In this document: piece after piece, positions 52,529 through 62,847 of the stretch
How positions within the stretch are numbered: position 1 is the stretch's first letter
How the letters are laid out: each line of letters opens with the position of its first letter
NCBI RefSeq assembly: GCF_000439085.1
Contig: NZ_AUUA01000005.1
Span: 1-64,000 of the forward strand
Direction of reading: 5' to 3'
DNA: 64,000 nucleotides
Origin: Leminorella grimontii ATCC 33999 = DSM 5078
GTDB lineage: Bacteria; Pseudomonadota; Gammaproteobacteria; Enterobacterales; Enterobacteriaceae
The notes under the pieces: generated by a model
The model's database searches: none
Told to the model about the DNA's origin: nothing
What the model saw: the letters and a program-made list of their open reading frames with translations, nothing else
Position numbers and translations under genes: made by a program

Positions 52529-53245
52529 ATGCAAACGTTAGCAGAACGCGTCGCCTGGAGGCGCGAACAGTTAGGCTTAAGTCAAAAAACGCTGGCGGAA
52601 AAAATCCGGGTGAGCCAGCAGTCGATTAATAAAATAGAGTCTGGGCAAACCAAGGCGCCGCGTAATCTGGATAAGCTGGCCGAGGCGCTGAGCGTACCGC
52701 CCCAGTGGCTGATGTTCGGCGACGAACACGTCAAGGTCAAATCCGCTGAAGTGTATGACTCGGAAATTAAGGCCAGCAGCCTGAAGGTCGAAGAGTGGGA
52801 ATCCATGAACCACGACAGGGACGAGTTTGTAGAAGTCTCGATGCTTAACGTCGAGGCCGCCTGCGGCGATGGCGCAATGGCGGAGAACGAGCATGAAATT
52901 TATGCGCTGCCGTTTCGCCGCTACACCCTGCGCAGGATGGGCGTCAACGCGCGCAACGCGCGCGTAGTCAGAGTTATTGGCAACAGCATGGCGCCGATGC
53001 TGAGAAGCGGCGACGTGGTTGGTATCGACACGGCTAATAATTCGCCTATCATCGATGGCGACCTCTATGCTATCCGTGACGGCAACCTGATCCGCGTGAA
53101 GCAGCTAATTCCTCGTCCGGACGGCGGTATTATTATTAAAAGCTTTAATAATACCGATTATCCTGACGAACATTTGAGTCGGGAAGAATTTGAACAAAGA
53201 ATTCACATCATAGGGCGAGTATTCTGGTCCTCTACACTTTGGTAA
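52529..53245 (+). CDS. CI-like repressor with S24 autocleavage domain
   Basis: The product is 238 aa from ATG 52529 (AAAGAG seven bases upstream; ATG 52523 is too close to it). The N-terminal helix-turn-helix (LGLSQKTLAEKIRVSQQSIN, residues 15-34) precedes a linker with the likely cleavage site A-C-G-D-G. The C-terminal S24 peptidase domain has Ser in IGNSMAPMLRSGDVVG and Lys in GNLIRVKQL. RecA-stimulated self-cleavage after DNA damage would release the tailocin promoters. Confidence 0.94.
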   Translation: MQTLAERVAWRREQLGLSQKTLAEKIRVSQQSINKIESGQTKAPRNLDKLAEALSVPPQWLMFGDEHVKVKSAEVYDSEIKASSLKVEEWESMNHDRDEFVEVSMLNVEAACGDGAMAENEHEIYALPFRRYTLRRMGVNARNARVVRVIGNSMAPMLRSGDVVGIDTANNSPIIDGDLYAIRDGNLIRVKQLIPRPDGGIIIKSFNNTDYPDEHLSREEFEQRIHIIGRVFWSSTLW

Positions 53246-53448
53246 CACCCTGTTTACACCCACCCTACGCGCCGCGATCCCATGCGGCGCCGCCTTTCCC
53301 TCGGAAACGCCGCACCACGTTTAATCTTTTCAGAATATTTCTCGCTGTATATCAATAAAGTCGCAAAAAAACGTTGCAAACACGTTGTAATGATGCATTA
53401 AATTAATCAACACACATTAATCATCTTAAAAAATTAAAACAGATAATA

Positions 53449-53478
53449 TTTACTAGTAAGTAATAATACAGCTATAAT
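53449..53478 (+). promoter_or_regulatory. emrR promoter with palindrome
   Basis: TTTACT (53449-53454) and TATAAT (53473-53478) are 18 bases apart. The palindrome TTACTAGTAA (53450-53459) overlaps the -35 and could be an EmrR autoregulatory site. Confidence 0.55.
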
Positions 53479-53508
53479 ACAACGATACAAAAAAGGAGAA
53501 GAGCGCAC

Positions 53509-54015
53509 ATGGGAAGTTCATTTACACCAACGGAAGACATTTTAAACCTATATTTATCTATACAGGACGATTTTCCTTACGAGGAGATTCACCTGACCCG
53601 CCTCAGTATGCATACCTATGCAAAACTGCTTGAATACCGGAATAAAAACTTCAAAACCTTGGGTATCAATGAAACCCTCTTTATGGCGTTAATTATTCTG
53701 AATACTCAGGAAGACAAGTCGATACAACCATCGGAACTCAGCCTGGCGCTAGGCTCATCAAGAACGAACGCAACGCGCATTGCCGACGATCTTGAGAAGA
53801 AAGGTTGGATCGTGCGTAAAGAGAGCGATCGAGATCGCCGCTGTCTGCATCTGTTCCTGACTCAGGCGGGACAAGACTTCCTAAACAGCCTTCTTCCACA
53901 GCAAAACGCCAATCTGTTAAAGATTTGGTCGGCGTTTTCCAAAGAAGAACGCGAGCAGCTGGACCTCTTGAACCGCAAGCTGCTAACGCGTTTAGAGACT
54001 CTTGACCCTGCATAA
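53509..54015 (+). CDS. emrR: MarR-family repressor EmrR (MprA)
   Basis: The product is 168 aa (E. coli 176). The winged-helix core ([20 protein letters not shown], then [20 protein letters not shown]) is typical of MarR proteins, and the N-terminus ([20 protein letters not shown]) matches EmrR. It represses emrRAB and is released by uncouplers and other lipophilic drugs. AAAAGGAG precedes the start. Confidence 0.95.
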   Translation: MGSSFTPTEDILNLYLSIQDDFPYEEIHLTRLSMHTYAKLLEYRNKNFKTLGINETLFMALIILNTQEDKSIQPSELSLALGSSRTNATRIADDLEKKGWIVRKESDRDRRCLHLFLTQAGQDFLNSLLPQQNANLLKIWSAFSKEEREQLDLLNRKLLTRLETLDPA

Positions 54016-54259
54016 CGGTTGTTTTTAACCTTCATACCGGGCTGTGCCTCTTAACGGCTTTCACTTAGCAAACCGTTAAGAAGCGCAGCCTTAGCGTTTT
54101 TATCATTTAGCTAAATATGCGTTTATTACGCACAACGATAAATAACTGCATCATTTTCCTGCCCTATCGTTTGATTTGCTTATAAACTATAGCGTTCACG
54201 AACACGTTGTATAGCCCGTTTTTGGCTTTCTCCAACCGCTCTATCAAAGGTGATATCGA

Positions 54260-55438
54260 ATGTCCGCGGATACTTCAGCCCCGCAGCCCAATAAGAAAAA
54301 ACGCTCACGTAAGCTGGCCATGTGGATTGCAGCCACGCTGTTTATCGTCGCCGGCGCGGGTTATTCCATTTACTGGTTCGTCGCTCTTCGCCATCACCAA
54401 ACGACGGATGACGCTTACGTAGCGGGCAACCAGGTGCAGGTGATGTCGCAAATTTCAGGCAACGTCACGGCTATCTACGCAGACAATACCGATAAAGTTA
54501 AAAAAGGCGACGTGCTGGTCATGTTAGACCAAACGGACGCCCGGCAGGCCTTCGAGCGGGCGCAAACGGCGCTGGCCAACAGCGTTCGCCAGACGCACCA
54601 GCTGATAATCAATAACCGTCAGCTTAAGGCCAATATCGAGCTTAAAACCACAGCCCTCAATCAGGCGCTGGCAGACTTAAACCGCAGAGAAACGCTGGGC
54701 AAAACCGGCGCTATCGGTAAAGAAGAGCTGCAGCACGCCAGAGACGCCGCGGCCAGCGCCCGCGCCGAGCTGGAAGTGGCGATGCAACAGTATCATTCAA
54801 ACAACGCGCTGGTATTGGGCACGCCGCTGGAGCAGCATCCTTCCGTTCTTCACGCCTCGTCGCAGCTGCGTGACGCCTGGCTGACGTTGCAAAGAACTAA
54901 AATCGTTGCCCCGGTAGACGGCTACGTCTCTCGTCGGAGCGTACAGGTCGGCGCACAAATCACGACCAACACGCCGCTCATGGTCATTGTTCCCGCCGAG
55001 CGGGTTTGGGTTGACGCCAACTTCAAAGAAACCCAATTGGCCAACATGCGCATTGGCCAACCGGTTAAGGTTATCAGCGACTTTTACGGCGAAGACGTGG
55101 TTTATAAAGGCACCGTCGTCGGTTTGGACATGGGAACAGGAAGCGCGTTCTCGCTCCTGCCCGCACAAAACGCCACCGGCAACTGGATCAAGGTCGTTCA
55201 ACGTCTTCCGGTCAGAATCGCACTGGATCCGGAGCAGGTAGCACAGCACCCGCTGCGCATTGGGCTGTCGATGGACGTCACCGTTGACACGGCGAATCAG
55301 GAAGGAGACGTTCTGGCGAAGACGCCGAGGAACGAAGTGGTCTACCAAACTGACGCGCTGACCCACTCGCTGGCCCCTGTCGATAAGCTTATCGCGGAGA
55401 TTGTGCGCACTAACGCCGGGCAGCCTGAGACCAAATGA
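54260..55438 (+). CDS. emrA: Multidrug efflux membrane-fusion protein EmrA
   Basis: The product is 392 aa (E. coli 390). It has a cytoplasmic Lys/Arg-rich start, one membrane helix (LAMWIAATLFIVAGAGYSIY), a lipoyl-type domain (VAGNQVQVMSQISGNVTAIY), a coiled-coil hairpin and WVDANFKETQLANMRIGQPV. It links EmrB to TolC. Its stop overlaps the emrB start (ATGA). Confidence 0.96.
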   Translation: MSADTSAPQPNKKKRSRKLAMWIAATLFIVAGAGYSIYWFVALRHHQTTDDAYVAGNQVQVMSQISGNVTAIYADNTDKVKKGDVLVMLDQTDARQAFERAQTALANSVRQTHQLIINNRQLKANIELKTTALNQALADLNRRETLGKTGAIGKEELQHARDAAASARAELEVAMQQYHSNNALVLGTPLEQHPSVLHASSQLRDAWLTLQRTKIVAPVDGYVSRRSVQVGAQITTNTPLMVIVPAERVWVDANFKETQLANMRIGQPVKVISDFYGEDVVYKGTVVGLDMGTGSAFSLLPAQNATGNWIKVVQRLPVRIALDPEQVAQHPLRIGLSMDVTVDTANQEGDVLAKTPRNEVVYQTDALTHSLAPVDKLIAEIVRTNAGQPETK

Positions 55439-56988
55439 AAACGCCCGCAGCGCCGCTAGAGGGCGCCAAACTCGGCTGGATCACGCTGGCGCTTGCGCTG
55501 GCGACCTTTATGCAGATTTTGGACTCAACCATTGCCAACGTCGCTATTCCCACAATTTCCGGCGATCTTGGCTCTTCCCTGTCGCAGGGAACCTGGGTCA
55601 TTACGTCTTTCGGCGTCGCCAACGCGATTTCTATCCCGCTCACCGGCTGGTTGGCCAAACGTCTGGGCGAAGTCCGCCTGTTTATGGCCGCCACCATTCT
55701 GTTCGTCGTTGCGTCATGGCTGTGCGGCATGTCGCACAGTCTGGAAATGCTGATCGCGTCTCGGGTGCTGCAAGGTCTGGTGGCGGGCCCCATCATGCCG
55801 CTGTCGCAGAGCCTGCTGTTAAATAACTACCCTCCTCTTAAGCGCAGCATGGCGCTGGCGCTGTGGTCGATGACCGTGACCGTCGCCCCCATCTTTGGCC
55901 CAATACTCGGCGGCTGGATCAGCGACAACTACCACTGGGGATGGATTTTCTACATCAACGTGCCGGTGGGCGTCGCGGTTGTCGCTATCACCTGGCTCAT
56001 CCTTAAGGACAGAGAAACCGCTACTGAAATCAAGCCGATTGATACCGTAGGGCTCGTGCTGCTGGTGGTCGGCATCGGCTGTTTCCAGATGCTGCTCGAC
56101 CGGGGAAAAGAGCTGGACTGGTTTGAATCGACGGAGATTATCACGCTCTCCATCATTGCGGTTGTCGCCATTACCTTCCTCATCATATGGGAGCTGACGG
56201 ACGACCATCCGATTGTCGATCTTTCTCTGTTCAAATCGCGCAACTTCACCATTGGCTGCCTGTGCACCAGCCTGGCGTTTATGCTGTATATCGGCTCGAT
56301 CGTTTTGCAGCCTCAGCTTTTGCAGGTAGTCTTTGGCTATACCGCCACCTGGGCCGGGCTTGCCGCGGCGCCAATCGGGCTGATACCGCTGATGCTGGCG
56401 CCGGTCATCGGCAAATACGGCCCCAAAATCGACCTCCGTCGTCTGGTAACGTTCAGCTTTATCGTTTACGCCGCCTGCTTCTATTGGCGCGCCTATACCT
56501 TTGAGCCCCAAATGGGGTTTGGCGCCGTCGCCTGGCCGCAGTTCGTTCAGGGCTTCGCCGTCGCCTGCTTCTTTATGCCGCTGACGACCATCACCCTTTC
56601 CGACGTGGAGCCGTCAAAAATCGCCGCCGCTTCCAGCCTGTCGAACTTTCTAAGAACGCTGGCGGGATCGGTCGGTACGTCGATCACCACAACCGGATGG
56701 ACCCAGCGCGAGTCGCTCCACCACACGCACCTAACGGAAGCGATTACGCCCTATAATCCGATAGCGCAGCAGACCTACGACTCGTTGGAAAAGCTGGGAA
56801 TGAGTTCAACTCAGGCTTCCGCCTACCTCAACAACCAGATAACCAATCAGGGCCTGATTATGTCCGCTAACGAGATTTTCTGGCTCAGCGGTGGGATATT
56901 TCTCGTTCTGCTGCTGTTCGTCTGGTTCGCCAAGCCGCCGTTCATCATCGGCGGAGGTAGCGCTCGCCCCAGCGGCGGCGAACATTAG
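55435..56988 (+). CDS. emrB: Multidrug efflux MFS transporter EmrB
   Basis: The product is 517 aa (E. coli 512), a 14-helix DHA2-type drug:H+ antiporter. Motif C/A regions are visible (TFMQILDSTIANVAIPTISG; LTGWLAKRLGEVRLFM; GGWISDNYHWGWIFYINVPV). It expels hydrophobic uncouplers, nalidixic acid and related drugs through EmrA-TolC. ATGA overlap with emrA. Confidence 0.97.
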   Translation: MKTPAAPLEGAKLGWITLALALATFMQILDSTIANVAIPTISGDLGSSLSQGTWVITSFGVANAISIPLTGWLAKRLGEVRLFMAATILFVVASWLCGMSHSLEMLIASRVLQGLVAGPIMPLSQSLLLNNYPPLKRSMALALWSMTVTVAPIFGPILGGWISDNYHWGWIFYINVPVGVAVVAITWLILKDRETATEIKPIDTVGLVLLVVGIGCFQMLLDRGKELDWFESTEIITLSIIAVVAITFLIIWELTDDHPIVDLSLFKSRNFTIGCLCTSLAFMLYIGSIVLQPQLLQVVFGYTATWAGLAAAPIGLIPLMLAPVIGKYGPKIDLRRLVTFSFIVYAACFYWRAYTFEPQMGFGAVAWPQFVQGFAVACFFMPLTTITLSDVEPSKIAAASSLSNFLRTLAGSVGTSITTTGWTQRESLHHTHLTEAITPYNPIAQQTYDSLEKLGMSSTQASAYLNNQITNQGLIMSANEIFWLSGGIFLVLLLFVWFAKPPFIIGGGSARPSGGEH

Positions 56989-57005
56989 CGGAATAACCCA
57001 CAAAA

Positions 57006-57027
57006 AACCCCGCCGTTCGGCGGGGTT
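57006..57027. terminator. Bidirectional terminator between emrB and garK
   Basis: The stem CCCCGCC/GGCGGGG has a GTTC loop (57008-57025) with As before and Ts after. It sits between the convergent emr and gar/gud operons. Confidence 0.88.
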
Positions 57028-57050
57028 CGTTTAATCAAACGGTCACGCTT

Positions 57051-58187
57051 TCACAGCCTACCCAATCGGTAAGCCATTGCGACGTTTCTAGCGGTCATTT
57101 TCACGTTGTCCGCCGCCTGCTTGAGGGCATCGTCCAACGAAGTGATTTTGTACAGCACGCTAAAGACGGCATCCAGCCCGTGCTGATAAACCACCTCAAC
57201 GTCGCTGCTCAGGCTTCCGGCGATAGCAATCACCGGTTTGCCGTAGCGCTTAGACACGCGCGCCACGCCAATTGGCACCTTGCCGTTAACCGTTTGGCTA
57301 TCGATGCAGCCCTCGCCGGTAATGACCAGATCCGCATCTTTAACCGCGTCGGCAAGGCCAACCGCCTCAGTGACGATCTCTATGCCGGGTCGAAGTTCCG
57401 CCCCCAAAAACGCCAGCAGCGCAGCCCCCATGCCGCCCGCCGCGCCGGAACCCGGCACGTCGTTGACGTCCTGCCCCAGGTCGCGTTTAATCGCCTGCGC
57501 ATAGTGCAGCAGGTTCGCGTCCAGCGTGGCTATCATCTCCTGCGTTGCGCCCTTCTGCGGGCCAAAGATGGCGGATGCGCCCTGCGGCCCGGTCAATGGA
57601 TTGGTCACGTCGCAGGCCACCTCAAAGCGGCAGGATTTAATGCGCTTGTCCATACCGCTGACGTCTATCCTGTCCAGCCTGGCGAGCTCTGCGCCGCCGA
57701 AGCCTATCTCTTTACCCTCTTTATCGAGCAGCTTTGCGCCCAGCGCCTGCACCATGCCGGCGCCGCCGTCATTGGTTGCGCTGCCACCGATGCCGATAAT
57801 GCAGTGAGTCACGCCGCGATCCAGCGCCTTGGCTATCAGCTCTCCGGTACCGTAAGAGGTTGTCACCATTGGATTACGTCGGCTAACCGGCACCCTTTCC
57901 AGACCGCTGGCTGCCGCCATCTCAATAATGGCGTAACGCTCATCGCCGGACAGGCCGAGGAAAGCTTCTCCCTGTTCGCCTAATGGATCGGTCACGTCTA
58001 CAGTAAGAATCGTTCCTGACGTAGCGGCTACCATCGCGTCAACGGTACCCTCTCCCCCGTCAGCAACGGGCAGCTTAACGTACTGCGCATCGGGGAAAAT
58101 CTCACGGAACCCGGCCTCAATCTGCCGCGCAACGTCCAGCGCGCTCAGGCTCTCTTTGTAGGAATCCGGTGCGATGACTATTTTCAT
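57051..58187 (-). CDS. garK: Glycerate 2-kinase
   Basis: The product is 378 aa (E. coli 381) of glycerate kinase type 1. It starts MKIVIAPDSYKESLSALDVA and contains GGEGTVDAMVAATSG, GIGGSATNDGGAGMVQALGA and ADLVITGEGCIDSQTVNGK. It phosphorylates D-glycerate to 2-phosphoglycerate, feeding glycolysis. It is the last gene of the glucarate operon. Confidence 0.96.
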   Translation of the reverse strand: MKIVIAPDSYKESLSALDVARQIEAGFREIFPDAQYVKLPVADGGEGTVDAMVAATSGTILTVDVTDPLGEQGEAFLGLSGDERYAIIEMAAASGLERVPVSRRNPMVTTSYGTGELIAKALDRGVTHCIIGIGGSATNDGGAGMVQALGAKLLDKEGKEIGFGGAELARLDRIDVSGMDKRIKSCRFEVACDVTNPLTGPQGASAIFGPQKGATQEMIATLDANLLHYAQAIKRDLGQDVNDVPGSGAAGGMGAALLAFLGAELRPGIEIVTEAVGLADAVKDADLVITGEGCIDSQTVNGKVPIGVARVSKRYGKPVIAIAGSLSSDVEVVYQHGLDAVFSVLYKITSLDDALKQAADNVKMTARNVAMAYRLGRL

Positions 58188-58273
58188 AACCTGTCCATAT
58201 AAAAGATAACTAAATGACCAGAGTAATACGTTCCGTTAGCGCCGCGGACGCGCTTGCCCGCGGCACGGCGTCA

Positions 58274-59158
58274 TTACCGGGCGACTTCCACTTTCGCCAG
58301 CTTCTCGTAGTAGCGAGCCAGAGCGCTGTGATCGCACGTCCCCATATCGTCCGCTTTCAGCGCCTGCATCATTTCCATCACGGCGGCGGTCAACGGCAGC
58401 TGAGCGCCTACGCCGTGGGAAGTATCCAGCGCGTTAGCCAGATCCTTAATGTGCAGATCGATGCGAAAGCCCGGCTTAAAGTTGCGATCGAGCACCATTG
58501 GCGCCTTCGCATCCAGTACCGTACTGCCCGCCAGGCCGCCGCGAATGGCCTGATAAACCAGCTCAGGATTCACGCCCGCCTTGGTCGCCAACACCAGCGC
58601 TTCGGACATCGCGGCAATGTTTAACGCCACGATGACCTGATTAGCCAGCTTGGTCACGTTGCCCGCGCCGACATCACCAGTATGAACCACAGATCCGGCC
58701 ATTGCCTTCATGATGTCGTAATGCTTATCGAAAATCGCCTTATCGCCGCCGACCATCACCGACAGCGAGCCGTCAATCGCCTTCGGCTCGCCGCCGCTGA
58801 CCGGCGCATCCAGCATCTCGACGCCTTTTTTGGCAAGTTCGGCGTAGATCTCACGGCTGGCCAGCGGCGCGATGGAACTCATATCAATAACCACCAGCCC
58901 CTTCTTCGCGCCTTCGATAACGCCATTCTCTCCCAAAACGACGTCCTTAACGTGCGGCGAGTTGGGCAGCATAGTGATAACCACGTCGCTCGCTTGTGCA
59001 ACCGCCTTCGGCGACGAGGCTGAAACCGCACCGGCAGCAACGACTTCCGCCACGGCGTCCGCATTGCGATCCATAACCACCAGCGAGTAGCCCGCTTTCA
59101 GCAGGTTCTTACTCATTGGCTTACCCATAATCCCTAATCCAATAAAACCGATTTTCAT
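58274..59158 (-). CDS. garR: Tartronate semialdehyde reductase
   Basis: The product is 294 aa from ATG 59158 (E. coli GarR is 294). The Rossmann motif GFIGLGIMGKPMSKNLLKAG and the family block DAPVSGGEPKAIDG are present, with the catalytic Lys in GNVTKLANQVIVALNIAAMS. It reduces tartronate semialdehyde to D-glycerate with NADH. Confidence 0.97.
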   Translation of the reverse strand: MKIGFIGLGIMGKPMSKNLLKAGYSLVVMDRNADAVAEVVAAGAVSASSPKAVAQASDVVITMLPNSPHVKDVVLGENGVIEGAKKGLVVIDMSSIAPLASREIYAELAKKGVEMLDAPVSGGEPKAIDGSLSVMVGGDKAIFDKHYDIMKAMAGSVVHTGDVGAGNVTKLANQVIVALNIAAMSEALVLATKAGVNPELVYQAIRGGLAGSTVLDAKAPMVLDRNFKPGFRIDLHIKDLANALDTSHGVGAQLPLTAAVMEMMQALKADDMGTCDHSALARYYEKLAKVEVAR

Positions 59159-59257
59159 TGTTCGTTCCTCATAGTCCATAAACTCCGCGCGGCCATTCGC
59201 GCGAACTGCTGAAAACGCGGCGGCGCCTCACATGAGGCAGCAAGCCTTACTTGTACT

Positions 59258-60028
59258 TTACTGCCGATACTTATCGCTAAGCGCCTGCGTCGCGCCGCGG
59301 AAAACGCCGAGATCGCTGCCGACGGCGACGAACGTCGCGCCCCATTCGAGATAGCGGCGGGCGTCCGCTTCAACCGGGGCCAGAATGCCGCAGGCCTTGC
59401 CGTGCTTTTTAGCGCAGTCAAACACCTGACGGATCGCCTTTTGCACGTCGGGATGCCCGGCCTGGCCTAAGTATCCCAGCGCGGCCGACAGGTCGCTTGG
59501 GCCGACGAACAGCGCGTCTACGCCGTCAACGGCGGCGATAGCGTTAAGGCTGTCCAGCCCTTTCTGGCTCTCGATCTGCACAATGACGCTGATGTTGTCG
59601 TTAATTTTGCTGAAATAGCCCGCTTCGGTACCGAACTGGTTGCTGCGGTGAGAAACGGACACGCCGCGGATGCCGTGCGGCGGATAGCGGGTAGACGCCA
59701 CGGCGCGCTTTGCTTCCTCTTCGGTCTCAACGAACGGGATCAGGAAGTTATAGAAACCAATATCCAACAGGCGTTTGATCGTTACCGGATCGTTAGACTG
59801 CGGGCGCACGATGGGGGTGCTGTCTGAATCCTTCAGCGCCATCAGCTGAGGGATAAAAGTGCCTACGTCGTTGGGCGCGTGCTCACCGTCAAGCAGCAGC
59901 CAGTCAAAGCCCGCATAGCCCAGCACTTCGGTAGTGATAGGGTTCGCCAGCGCGGACCAGCAGCCGATAAGCCGCTTGCCGCCCAACAGGTCGCGGCGAA
60001 ACTGGTTTGGAATGTAACTTTTAGCCAT
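59258..60028 (-). CDS. garL: 5-Keto-4-deoxy-D-glucarate aldolase
   Basis: The product is 256 aa from ATG 60028 ([20 protein letters not shown]), equal to E. coli GarL. It is a class II HpcH/HpaI-type aldolase with [20 protein letters not shown] (His/Glu), [12 protein letters not shown] and [20 protein letters not shown] (metal-binding Glu and Asp). It splits 5-keto-4-deoxy-glucarate to pyruvate and tartronate semialdehyde. Confidence 0.97.
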   Translation of the reverse strand: MAKSYIPNQFRRDLLGGKRLIGCWSALANPITTEVLGYAGFDWLLLDGEHAPNDVGTFIPQLMALKDSDSTPIVRPQSNDPVTIKRLLDIGFYNFLIPFVETEEEAKRAVASTRYPPHGIRGVSVSHRSNQFGTEAGYFSKINDNISVIVQIESQKGLDSLNAIAAVDGVDALFVGPSDLSAALGYLGQAGHPDVQKAIRQVFDCAKKHGKACGILAPVEADARRYLEWGATFVAVGSDLGVFRGATQALSDKYRQ

Positions 60029-60086
60029 GATGAAACCTTCTCTCGTATTTACAGCGCTCGGGCCGCTAACGCGGCCCCTCAAGGGA

Positions 60087-61427
60087 TTAACGCACCAGGC
60101 ACGGGCGCTTGTTGTCAAACGTCCAGTTGGGGATCAGATACTGCATTCCCATGGCGTCGTTGCGTGCGCCCAACCCCATGTTTTTATACAGCTCGTGGGC
60201 CTTAAGCACCTGGTCCATATCAATCTCGATGCCCAGTCCCGGCTTCTTCGGCACCTGCACCATTCCGCCTTCAATCTTGAGCGGCTCTTTGGTAATGCGC
60301 TGGTTGCCCTCTTGCCAGATCCAGTGGGTGTCGATAGCGGTGATTTTGCCCGGCGCGGCGGCGGCGACCTGAGTAAACATCGCCAGCGACACGTCGAAAT
60401 GGTTGTTGGAGTGAGAGCCCCAGGTCAGCCCCCACTCGTGGCACATCTGCGCCACGCGAACCGAGCCCTGCATCGTCCAGAAGTGCGGATCGGCCAGCGG
60501 AATGTCGACGGAGTGTAGCTGAATGGTGTGCCCCATTTGACGCCAGTCGGTGGCTATCATGTTAGTGGCGGTCAGAAGGCCGGTGGCGCGACGGAACTCC
60601 GCCATAATTTCACGGCCGGAATACCCCTGTTCCGCTCCGCACGGATCTTCCGCATAGGCCAGAGAACCGCGCAGATACTTGCCAATCTGGATGGCTTCAT
60701 CCAGCGACCAGGCACCGTTCGGATCCAGCGTGATGCGCGCCTGCGGGAAGCGCTTGGCCAGCGCCACAATGGATTCTGCTTCTTCTTCACCGGCCAGCAC
60801 GCCGCCCTTCAGTTTAAAGTCGTTGAAGCCGTATTTTTCATAGGCCGCTTCCGCCAGCCGTACGACGGTTTCCGGCGTCAGCGCCTCTTCGTGGCGCAGG
60901 CGATACCAGTCGCACCTGTCGTCAGGCTGGCTTTGATAAGGCATATCCGTCTTTTTGCGATCGCCAATGTAGAACAAGTAGCCGAGCATCTCGACTTCGT
61001 CGCGCTGCTGCCCGTCGCCCAACAGGGAGGCAACCGTTACGCCAAGATGCTTACCCAGCAGGTCCAGCATGGCCGCTTCAATGGCGGTAACCACGTGGAT
61101 GGTGGTGCGCAGGTCGAAGGTCTGAAGCCCGCGGCCGCCGGAGTCGCGATCGGCAAACCGATCGCGCACCGCGTTCATCACGTTCTTATATTCGCCCAGC
61201 GTTTTTCCGATGATAAGCGTCTTGGCGTCTTCAAGCGTTTGTCGGATCTTCTCGCCGCCGGGGACTTCACCTACGCCGGTATTGCCCGCGTTATCCTTCA
61301 TAATCACGATGTTGCGCGTAAAGTAAGGCGCGTGGGCGCCGCTCAGGTTCAACAGCATGCTGTCGTGACCGGCAACGGGAATTACCAGCATCTCAACAAC
61401 GCTTGGCGTCGAATTCGGGGTCATCAT
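60087..61427 (-). CDS. gudD: Glucarate dehydratase
   Basis: The product is 446 aa from ATG 61427 (ATG 61424 is equally possible; AAGGTG lies upstream). It is an enolase-superfamily enzyme with the K-x-K base in [12 protein letters not shown], metal ligands in [13 protein letters not shown] and [13 protein letters not shown], and the His base in [16 protein letters not shown]. It dehydrates D-glucarate to 5-keto-4-deoxy-glucarate. Confidence 0.96.
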   Translation of the reverse strand: MMTPNSTPSVVEMLVIPVAGHDSMLLNLSGAHAPYFTRNIVIMKDNAGNTGVGEVPGGEKIRQTLEDAKTLIIGKTLGEYKNVMNAVRDRFADRDSGGRGLQTFDLRTTIHVVTAIEAAMLDLLGKHLGVTVASLLGDGQQRDEVEMLGYLFYIGDRKKTDMPYQSQPDDRCDWYRLRHEEALTPETVVRLAEAAYEKYGFNDFKLKGGVLAGEEEAESIVALAKRFPQARITLDPNGAWSLDEAIQIGKYLRGSLAYAEDPCGAEQGYSGREIMAEFRRATGLLTATNMIATDWRQMGHTIQLHSVDIPLADPHFWTMQGSVRVAQMCHEWGLTWGSHSNNHFDVSLAMFTQVAAAAPGKITAIDTHWIWQEGNQRITKEPLKIEGGMVQVPKKPGLGIEIDMDQVLKAHELYKNMGLGARNDAMGMQYLIPNWTFDNKRPCLVR

Positions 61428-61495
61428 TTTATTCACCTTAATTATCAATGCGTAAATCAGTTCATCGTGCGCCGCAGACGACGCATACGAAGCGG

Positions 61496-62830
61496 TTAGC
61501 GAACCATCGCCGGGCGCTTTTTATCGAACGTCCAGCCGGGGATCAGGTACTGCATGGCCTGTGCGTCGTTTCGCGCACCGGACGGCATCTTCTTATGCAG
61601 CTCATGCGCCTTTTCCACCTGCGCCATGTCCAGCTCGATGCCCAGCCCAGGCCTATCGCTCAGGGCTATTTTGCCGTTGACGATTTGCAGCGGTTCCTTC
61701 GTCAGGCGCTGGCCTTCCTGCCAGATCCAGTGGGTATCCAATGCGGTCGGATTACCCGGCGCGGAGGCGCCGACGTGGGTAAACATCGCAAGCGACACGT
61801 CAAAGTGGTTGTTGGAGTGGCAACCCCAGGTCAGCCCCCATTCGTTGCACAGCTGTGCCACACGGGAAGCGCCGGTCAGCGTCCAGAAGTGCGGATCGGC
61901 CAGCGGGATATCCACCGCCTGCAGCATGATGGCGTGGCACATCTCGCGCCAGTTGGTGGCCACCATATTGGTCGCGGTCGGCAGCCCGGTAGCCCGACGG
62001 AATTCCGCCATAACTTCGCGGCCCGAATAGCCGTTTTCCGCGCCGCAGGGGTCCTCTGCGTAAGTCAGCACGTGGTTCATGCCTTTGCACAGCCGGATAG
62101 CCTCATCCAGCGACCAGGCGCCGTTCGGATCCAGCGTGATGCGGGCATCCGGGAAGGCGTTAGCCAACGCGGTGACGGTTTCTATCTCCCGTTCCCCCGG
62201 CAGCACGCCGCCCTTCATTTTAAAATCCTTAAAGCCGTAGCGATCTTTGGCCGCCGCCGCCAGTTCAACCACCGACGCGGTGTCCATCGCCTCCTGATGG
62301 CGCAGTCGGTACCACTCGTGTTTGCCGGTTTCCGGCGCCTGGTAAGGGAGGTCTGTCCTCTGGCTATCGCCGATATAGAACAGATAGCCCAGCACCGTTA
62401 CTTCATCCCGCTGCTTACCGGGGCCGAGCAGTTCGGCGACCGGCACGCCCAGGTGCTGCCCCATCAGGTCCAACAGGGCGGACTCCAGCGCCGCGACGGC
62501 GTTGACCCGCAGTTCAAACGTCCAGGCCCCTTTACCGAAGGTGTCATAATCCGCGTTCAGGTTGCCTTGGTGCATCCTGTCCACCAGACGGTTGAGAATG
62601 GCGACCGGCTGCCCTTCTATATGAAGGATAGCCTCCTGCAGCGTGCGCAGGATCGTCTCTCCGCCCGGCGCTTCGCCAACGCCGGTATGTCCGGCGCTGT
62701 CCTTAAGGATGACGATGTTTCGCGTAAAATAAGCGCCATGTGCGCCGCCGACGTTCATCAGCATGCTGTCATGCCCGGCAACCGGAACGACCTGCATGGA
62801 AACAATTTTTGGCGTGTCTTGAGTGTGCAT
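61496..62830 (-). CDS. gudX: Glucarate dehydratase-related protein
   Basis: The product is 444 aa and clearly a paralogue of the adjacent GudD. The K-x-K motif ([12 protein letters not shown]), metal site ([13 protein letters not shown]) and H-S-N-N-H block ([16 protein letters not shown]) are conserved, so it is probably catalytic; E. coli GudX has weaker activity. AAGGAGG precedes ATG 62830. Confidence 0.95.
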   Translation of the reverse strand: MHTQDTPKIVSMQVVPVAGHDSMLMNVGGAHGAYFTRNIVILKDSAGHTGVGEAPGGETILRTLQEAILHIEGQPVAILNRLVDRMHQGNLNADYDTFGKGAWTFELRVNAVAALESALLDLMGQHLGVPVAELLGPGKQRDEVTVLGYLFYIGDSQRTDLPYQAPETGKHEWYRLRHQEAMDTASVVELAAAAKDRYGFKDFKMKGGVLPGEREIETVTALANAFPDARITLDPNGAWSLDEAIRLCKGMNHVLTYAEDPCGAENGYSGREVMAEFRRATGLPTATNMVATNWREMCHAIMLQAVDIPLADPHFWTLTGASRVAQLCNEWGLTWGCHSNNHFDVSLAMFTHVGASAPGNPTALDTHWIWQEGQRLTKEPLQIVNGKIALSDRPGLGIELDMAQVEKAHELHKKMPSGARNDAQAMQYLIPGWTFDKKRPAMVR

Positions 62831-62847
62831 AGCGGCCTCCTTTCCGA

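Noticed and set aside
37441-53245. Calling the block an intact prophage
   Set aside because: Head, packaging, integration and replication genes and att repeats are all absent; lysis and tail genes alone fit a tailocin.
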